Assembly (NCBI GenBank): GCA_030837285.1 | Contig: JAUPKU010000021.1 | Coordinates: 1 to 33,914, forward strand | DNA: 33,914 nt | Origin: Thermoproteota archaeon | Lineage (GTDB): Archaea > Thermoproteota > Bathyarchaeia > RBG-16-48-13 > GCA-020355125 | Direction of reading: 5' to 3' | Shown here: piece after piece, positions 28,055-33,914 of the stretch | Layout of the letters: each line of letters starts with the position of its first letter | Numbering within the stretch: position 1 is the first letter of the stretch | Position numbers and translations under genes: made by a program | The notes under the pieces: generated by a model | Seen by the model: the letters and a program-made list of their open reading frames with translations, nothing else | Database searches by the model: none | What the model was told of the DNA's origin: nothing

Positions 28055-29266
28055 TTGCCCGAAGAAGCAGTATTAGAGTTAGAGTATCGCTGGGTCATTT
28101 TGATCCTGGCTTGCATGTCCTTTGCTATTTCATGGATAGTGAGAACTGCATATTCTCCTCTAATTCCTGAGATTTCAGGAGTCTTGCACCTTACAAATAC
28201 GGAGGCAGGCCTTTTGATGACCGCCTTCTGGGCAGGCTACATCATAATGCAATTTCCAAGCGGAATAATATCAGACAGGATAGGCGTTAGGAGAACTCTG
28301 ACGATTTCATTAGTTCTAGTAGGAATATTCACCATAACCACTGGATCCGCATCCTCATTCGTTGAATTCTTATTTTACAGATTTCTCTGCGGATTAGCAG
28401 CTGGATGTATCTTCGCACCCGGTGCAGCTTTGATTTTACGATGGTTTAAACCAAAAAGTAGGGGGACTGGAATTAGTTTGTTCACGACTGGATCACGGAT
28501 AGGCGCTCTAATTGGATTGATCTTTGCACCTGTAATCTCAACACTCCTTGGATCGTGGAGATGGTCTTTCTGGATCCTCAGCATCCCTGCCTTCTTTATG
28601 GCAATCATAGTCTTCATCTTCATGAAAGAGTCTCCTGAAAAATCCTCTGGAGCCACTAGAAAACCAGTGAGAGTTAATAGGGCAATGTCATATAGCATTA
28701 TCTTCAAGAACAAGTTCTTCTTTGTCCTTCTCATAGCAGGTGTTGCCTACTTCTCTGCTTATAACGTGATTACAACATGGGCTGCCACATACTTTATTAG
28801 GGTTTTTAGTATTTCCTCTTCCTACGCAGGCTTAATCGTATCACTGTTTATGACTTCAGGAATTGTAGGAATGCTTCTAGGCGGTACAATTGCTGACAGG
28901 TTGAAGAGGGGCGGGCCAGTTGTATTCATTGGCTATGTGACAATGAGCGTAACTTGCACTATGATTCCCACTTTTGTATCATTTGGTATCTGGTTTACAG
29001 TTAGTACACTCATGGTTCTCAGTCTTTTTGGCAGTATGGGAGGGGGTTTGGCAACATCTATTATGTCACACTGGTTTCCACTCGAAATAAGCGGTACTGC
29101 TGCAGGTTTCCTGAATTTGGCAACTCTAGGAGGCTGCGTGAGCCCGTCTATTTTCGGAGCAATCTTAGACGCAACTGGCTCCTTCGCCATGGGCTGGACC
29201 ATTTTAGGTGCCACTTCAATAGTCTTGTCTATGATGATGATTCCGCTAATACGATCGGGTCAGTAA
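28055..29266 (+). CDS. MFS transporter
   Basis: 12-TM pattern; GIISDRIGVRRTL motif, GTAAGFLNLATLGGCVSPSIFGAILD; TTG start. Confidence 0.88.
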   Translation: MPEEAVLELEYRWVILILACMSFAISWIVRTAYSPLIPEISGVLHLTNTEAGLLMTAFWAGYIIMQFPSGIISDRIGVRRTLTISLVLVGIFTITTGSASSFVEFLFYRFLCGLAAGCIFAPGAALILRWFKPKSRGTGISLFTTGSRIGALIGLIFAPVISTLLGSWRWSFWILSIPAFFMAIIVFIFMKESPEKSSGATRKPVRVNRAMSYSIIFKNKFFFVLLIAGVAYFSAYNVITTWAATYFIRVFSISSSYAGLIVSLFMTSGIVGMLLGGTIADRLKRGGPVVFIGYVTMSVTCTMIPTFVSFGIWFTVSTLMVLSLFGSMGGGLATSIMSHWFPLEISGTAAGFLNLATLGGCVSPSIFGAILDATGSFAMGWTILGATSIVLSMMMIPLIRSGQ

Positions 29267-29389
29267 TTCATCTGTTTCATTTAACTATGAAATAAATCCT
29301 ACTCTGGAGAGTACCACTTCAAATATCCTTTAAAAAGAAGCTACAAGTGAGGATAAAAATAGCTAAATTGGATTTTGAGTTCTAACTAG

Positions 29390-30070
29390 CTATCTGATTC
29401 TCTTGGAGTTGGTAAGCCTGCTGGGGATTCCTATACTCTCCAAGTACTTATAGGTCTTTGTCTCTTCTGCATGTTCTAAAATGAAATCATTAAGGTCTTC
29501 TATAGTGTCGATGTCTAAAGCTATCCTGTCAGACTTGTGGCAGCTGAAATTTATCCTCTTATCAGATGCCGCTTCTAAGTGTCTTTGAAAGCTTTGTGGG
29601 CCATAAGAGGTGGAGATAACATTAGGAGGAGTGAGTAAGAGGGCGTTTGTCCCTTCTCCTCTTCTTGAGGGCGAGATTACCATGGATGCTTCATGTCTTA
29701 GGCTTATTATCTCATCTAAATCTTTAGGTGTAACTAAGGGTATGTCGATGGGGAGGATGAGAACTGATCGTGTGTCCTTCTCGTAGCACCAATCGACTGC
29801 CTGAGAGACAGCTTGATTTAAACCACTTTTACATTCCCTCAGGTACTCCACATTGAATTCTTCAACTGTGTGAAGCACATTTAGATCGTTACTGACAACT
29901 ACTGATTGGCTTATGTTCATTGTAAGCTTAACGGCTTTTATGACGTCTTCAAGCATTTTGAGGCAGAATTCTCTTCTCTCTGTAATCGGAAGGAGCGATG
30001 ATAGTCTACTCTTCGCCTTGTCTAGACGCTTTACTGGAATGATTATACAGACATCCAGTCTTTCTTTCAT
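29390..30070 (-). CDS. cofC: 2-phospho-L-lactate (or PEP) guanylyltransferase CofC
   Basis: IIPVKRLDKAKSRLSSLLPITERREFCLKMLEDV, LILPIDIPLVTPKDLDEII, SPSRRGEGTNALLLTPP. Confidence 0.92.
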   Translation of the reverse strand: MKERLDVCIIIPVKRLDKAKSRLSSLLPITERREFCLKMLEDVIKAVKLTMNISQSVVVSNDLNVLHTVEEFNVEYLRECKSGLNQAVSQAVDWCYEKDTRSVLILPIDIPLVTPKDLDEIISLRHEASMVISPSRRGEGTNALLLTPPNVISTSYGPQSFQRHLEAASDKRINFSCHKSDRIALDIDTIEDLNDFILEHAEETKTYKYLESIGIPSRLTNSKRIR

Positions 30071-30996
30071 AGCGACTCAACCGACTGCAAGGCTGCCTTA
30101 GCTAGCCGGATCTTATCATCTAAACTCTTCATGATACTGTCAGTTACTACTACATGTAAACCGAGTCCTTCAATCTTCTCTTTCTCTGCTTGGTCAATTT
30201 GATCTATAACGAAGCTGTCAATGAAGTCTTGATATAGTCTTGCAACTGCAAAAGCCGATACCTCCTTTCCTAGCCCCCTCATTAGTTTGTCAGCTGGTCC
30301 TTTAACTGGTGAGCCACCTACAATTGGACTTATCGCGGCTACATTAGCCTGCGTCTCCTTAAGCGCTTCTCTGACTCCTCTTATGGAGAGGATCGTGCCT
30401 ATGCTTACTATGGGGTTACTGGGGCACACTACGACAGTCCTAGCCTTCAAAATGGAGTCTATAACTCCGGGAGCAGGCTTTGCCTTATCCGCTCCTTCAA
30501 AATGGACGCCAAGGACATCATCCTGAGCTTGCCTTTTCACGAGATATTCCTGGAAGTGAATTGAACCATTTGGAGTTCTAATCCTTGTTTCAAACCTATC
30601 ATTGGTCATAGGTAGAATCTCTTCTTTCAAGCTAAGCTTTTCGCGAAGGCGCTTAGTCACATCGGAGAGAGGGAAACCCCTCTTTAGAAGTTGAGTTCTG
30701 TAAATATGGGTAGCAATGTCCCTATCTCCTAGATTAAACCATGTTTCATGCCCGTACAGCTTCAACATATTAAGACAGTTGAATGTGTCCCCCTTGAGAC
30801 CCCAACCCTTTTCCTCATCTGCTAAACCAGCCAGCGTGTAAATGATGATGTCCAAGTCTGGAGAGATGTTTAAGCCATAGAGCTCAATGTCATCCCCAGT
30901 GTTCCCGATAATAGTTACCTCTTCTTCAGAGACAAACTTAACTAGTCCCTGCAAAAACCGCGCTGCTCCTACACCCCCTGCTAAGCATGTGATCAT
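30067..30996 (-). CDS. cofD: 2-phospho-L-lactate transferase CofD
   Basis: LAGGVGAARFLQGL, TIIGNTGDDIELYGLNISPDLDIIIYTLAGL, WFNLGDRDIATHIYRTQLL, CPSNPIVSIGTIL. Confidence 0.95.
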   Translation of the reverse strand: MITCLAGGVGAARFLQGLVKFVSEEEVTIIGNTGDDIELYGLNISPDLDIIIYTLAGLADEEKGWGLKGDTFNCLNMLKLYGHETWFNLGDRDIATHIYRTQLLKRGFPLSDVTKRLREKLSLKEEILPMTNDRFETRIRTPNGSIHFQEYLVKRQAQDDVLGVHFEGADKAKPAPGVIDSILKARTVVVCPSNPIVSIGTILSIRGVREALKETQANVAAISPIVGGSPVKGPADKLMRGLGKEVSAFAVARLYQDFIDSFVIDQIDQAEKEKIEGLGLHVVVTDSIMKSLDDKIRLAKAALQSVESL

Positions 30997-31646
30997 GTTG
31001 GTGTTCCCCAGTATTCCTCATATACTATTGTAGTCAAGGCTCTTCGAGCCGGTGGATTTGGCTGCTTAGAAGGATAGCCGAGGGTAATCAGAGCCTGTGG
31101 CTCCATGTGTTTAGGAATTCGTAATGTTTCTCTAACGGCATCTGGACAGAATAGAGGTGCACAGAACCAGCAGGCTCCGAGGCCTACATCGTGAGCCGCT
31201 AATAGAAGATTTTCGATTGCGGCTGCAACGCTTTGAACACCCATAATATGCTCAGCATTCCGTCTCTGCTCGTTTGGGTATTGATCCATATCTTTCATAG
31301 TCAAACATGCAATAATGACTATTGGAGAACCACTGAACTGCATAACTGAATCCTCAATTAGACGCTTTCGTTCAGCCTTTGGTATTCCGTCTCCACTCAA
31401 GTCCTCCTCCCAGCGAACAGCCATGTTTTTAGCTAGGTTTTGTTTATGGAGGTGATCTCTGACTACTATAAACCGCCATGGCTGGGCATTGTGGGCGGAT
31501 GGAGCCCACTGGCAGGCTTCTAAAATGCTAGAGAGCATTTCCTTTGAAATTTCTTCTTCAGAGTATTTTTTTATACTGCGACGAGTTTTAATAACTTCTG
31601 ATATGCTGCTAGCCATGTGATCTTCTCCATTAAATTCTAGCCACAT
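30993..31646 (-). CDS. nitroreductase family protein (FbiB C-terminal-like)
   Basis: KTRRSIKKYSEEEISKEML, WAPSAHNAQPWRFIVVRD, AHDVGLGACWFCAPLFCPDAVRETL; 4-nt overlap with cofD. Confidence 0.88.
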   Translation of the reverse strand: MWLEFNGEDHMASSISEVIKTRRSIKKYSEEEISKEMLSSILEACQWAPSAHNAQPWRFIVVRDHLHKQNLAKNMAVRWEEDLSGDGIPKAERKRLIEDSVMQFSGSPIVIIACLTMKDMDQYPNEQRRNAEHIMGVQSVAAAIENLLLAAHDVGLGACWFCAPLFCPDAVRETLRIPKHMEPQALITLGYPSKQPNPPARRALTTIVYEEYWGTPT

Positions 31647-31762
31647 TTTCTATATCATCTGAAAGTATCTTTCTTAAAAACGTCTTGAGACACTTACTCT
31701 TTTTTAAGTAGCATCTCTTAAATAGTTAAGTAATATGTTTACAAGGACTTAAGTGAATACTC

Positions 31763-32347
31763 ATGAATACTCAGAAGATAGCGGTTATAGCTGTTTTCAC
31801 AGCGATATCAATCGCACTTGTAATCTCCCCTGCAAAGATTCCATTTCCATTGCTTCCTTTCCTGAAGTATCAAATATGGGAGATCCCTATTGTAGCCGCC
31901 TTCCTCCTTTACGGTCCCTCAGTAGGATTCTCGATTTCAATCATGAATACGCTCGTATTGCTGATCGTGTATCCGGGCGACCTCCCGACAGGTCCCCTCT
32001 ACAATCTTGCTGCTCTTGCAAGCACACTCATAGGCATTTATATCATTCAAAGGTTTGCGAATCGCTTCATCAAACATCAATTGATAACGGTTGTTCTTTC
32101 TACAGCGCTTGGATCAATACTTAGAGTTGGAGTAATGACAGTGGTAAATTGGGTATTCCTTCCCTTTCCATTCCCAATAGGATACAACTTGCCTGCTGAA
32201 GCTGTTGTCCCACTGCTGCCCATCATCGGATTATTCAACGCAACCCTAGTCTTCTACACTATCCCTATAGGCTATGCAATTTCCAGAGCTGTAGGTTTAA
32301 GCACCAATACCTTAAGGTGGAACGTTAAGGGTACACCAGTTAAATAA
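31763..32347 (+). CDS. ECF transporter S component (substrate unassigned; riboflavin-like possible)
   Basis: AVFTAISIALVISPAKIPFPLLPFLKYQIWEIPIVAAFLLYGPSVGFSISIMNTL..., six hydrophobic segments. Confidence 0.75.
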   Translation: MNTQKIAVIAVFTAISIALVISPAKIPFPLLPFLKYQIWEIPIVAAFLLYGPSVGFSISIMNTLVLLIVYPGDLPTGPLYNLAALASTLIGIYIIQRFANRFIKHQLITVVLSTALGSILRVGVMTVVNWVFLPFPFPIGYNLPAEAVVPLLPIIGLFNATLVFYTIPIGYAISRAVGLSTNTLRWNVKGTPVK

Positions 32348-32594
32348 ATGAGGTTTCAGCCTTAACCTTCAAAAGAAAAGACTAAATAAAACTAATGGAA
32401 TTTAAAGCGTTCTCATATTAGAATCTAAATCAGACTTGCAGGAAAGTAATATATCTTAAAATAGAAAACCAAGTATCCCTTTTGAGAAGCTTCGACAATC
32501 ATAATGGAACTCATAAATATCTAGGATTCTGGCTGAATCTATTTTGAATTTTTAAATACCACTTTTGTTAGGATAATGCTCAGAGGTTTGAAGC

Positions 32595-33506
32595 ATGAAA
32601 TTAGGTTGTGTATCATGGGTATATAGGAGCGCCAAACCAAGCCCTCCCTTTGACGATGGCATCAAAGCTATAAGCCAAATGGGCTTTAAAGCAACAAGCC
32701 TATGGGCAAGTCAGCCTAAGATACTTGACGAATACTATACCAACAATACAGTCAAAGAGCTTAGAGAACTTTTAGAATCTTTGGGATTGAAAATTCTAGA
32801 GTTTACGTCCATTAATTTTGCTTTGGCAAGTCTAGATAGCGAGGAAAGCAAACGAGGATGGGCAATTTACCAAAAAGCAGTGGAAGTCGCAAAGAACCTC
32901 GGAACGGGCATTATCAACATTTTAGGCCATTATCCACCAGTAGGACTCAGTATGATGGATTACACTCGCCTCTGGACAGGACCTGTTTTCAAGGCTAAGA
33001 TGCCCGAGAACCCTGATTTCTGGAAGAATTTATGGGAGAGTTACGTTAGCGTTATAGGAAGATGTGCCGATTATGCGGCTGAGAATGGGCTTCGTGTCAC
33101 ACTGGAACCTCATCCTTTCATGATCGTCAGCAATAGTGATGCTTTGCTTAGGCTAATTGAAGCTGTAAGATCGGATTCGCTGGGCTTAACCTTTGACACT
33201 GCTCTCTCTAAGTCAGCAGATGAAATATCTGAGATAGTGATTCTAAAGATGGGTAGACGGATTTTCAATGTACATATCTCAGATAATCTGGGCAACATTG
33301 CAAGTCCGTTGCACCTCACACCTGGTAGAGGAAATATTTACTGGGAAGGGGTACTGAAGACTCTGAAGACAATTGGCTATGATGGCTTCTTGGAATTGGA
33401 GTTAACGCATATGATTAATGATGAAGAGACGTTCAGAGAAGAGAATCAGAGGGAAATCGATTACATGAAAGATGCGGGAAAACGAGTAGGAATCCCTATA
33501 GAATAG
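32595..33506 (+). CDS. sugar phosphate isomerase/epimerase (xylose isomerase-like TIM barrel)
   Basis: RVTLEPHPFMIV, LGLTFDTALSKSADE, NVHISDN, PGRGNIYWEGVLKTLKTIGYDGFLELEL. Confidence 0.9.
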   Translation: MKLGCVSWVYRSAKPSPPFDDGIKAISQMGFKATSLWASQPKILDEYYTNNTVKELRELLESLGLKILEFTSINFALASLDSEESKRGWAIYQKAVEVAKNLGTGIINILGHYPPVGLSMMDYTRLWTGPVFKAKMPENPDFWKNLWESYVSVIGRCADYAAENGLRVTLEPHPFMIVSNSDALLRLIEAVRSDSLGLTFDTALSKSADEISEIVILKMGRRIFNVHISDNLGNIASPLHLTPGRGNIYWEGVLKTLKTIGYDGFLELELTHMINDEETFREENQREIDYMKDAGKRVGIPIE

Positions 33507-33842
33507 GTACCTAAAAATCTCTTCAATATTTTTTTACCGCTCATAAGAGACTTTTTTTATTTAAGTTATGTAAGATGTTGATTCAATAATCCTTGTGTAA
33601 CTAGAAAAAGGATTGTGGAAAAAAGCAACAAATTAATTCAAATAACCTTTTTTTAGAATCCTAAACGAAGGTCTGTTAAAATGAATTCTGATTTAGCGTT
33701 TCAATTAAGAAACAAAGCTATTGAATTGAATGATGAGAAATGGGACATTATCAGCGTGTGCTCCTAAAAATTAAACTTCGACTTCTATCTACCCTTTATC
33801 GAAATACCTAAATTAGTTCAAGAAAAATATAATTTAGCGTTG

Positions 33843-33914
33843 ATGGCTTTGTCTGAATTGAAGGTTGGGGACAATGCTCCTGACTTCTCATTACTGAACG
33901 AGTATGGCGTACCA
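33843..33914 (+). CDS. peroxiredoxin (AhpC/TSA-type), 5' end only, truncated by window
   Basis: MALSELKVGDNAPDFSLLNEYGVP: canonical KVGDxAPDFxL N-terminus. Confidence 0.75.
   Translation, partial: MALSELKVGDNAPDFSLLNEYGVP

Noticed and set aside
31753-32124. 123-aa + strand ORF overlapping the ECF S component
   Set aside because: Cys/Ser/His-rich out-of-frame translation; the ECF frame is coherent and hydrophobic.
1-33914. CRISPR array, toxin-antitoxin pair, transposase, integrase or restriction-defence cassette
   Set aside because: Looked for regularly spaced repeats and hallmark motifs; none seen in sequence or ORFs.

Overview
Archaeal chromosomal segment with ordinary gene density and no CRISPR array, prophage or transposon that I can see. 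Taxon is inferred only from gene content: Hjc, pelota, family-B polymerase, an SRP RNA with archaeal features, CofC/CofD, TtuA-like protein, BHB-type tRNA intron. Main observations: (1) a family-B DNA polymerase with intact polymerase motifs but all three 3'-5' exonuclease motifs lacking their catalytic acidic residues; (2) a tRNA-Ser(GCU) with a 24-nt intron in the D-loop, supported by a BHB-like fold; (3) a TPP riboswitch on the minus strand whose 3' conserved strand carries the Shine-Dalgarno of a ThiT-like ECF gene, followed by a PurM/HypE-like 'AIR synthase' gene; (4) a divergent HxlR regulator/ArsM pair with a Cys cluster in the regulator and a 9-bp inverted repeat around the shared promoter region; (5) an overlapping nitroreductase-cofD-cofC operon suggesting a stand-alone dehydro-F420 reductase. 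The rest looks like housekeeping, transport, glycosyltransferase and sugar-acid-type metabolic genes. All family names come from reading motifs by eye; no database search was run.
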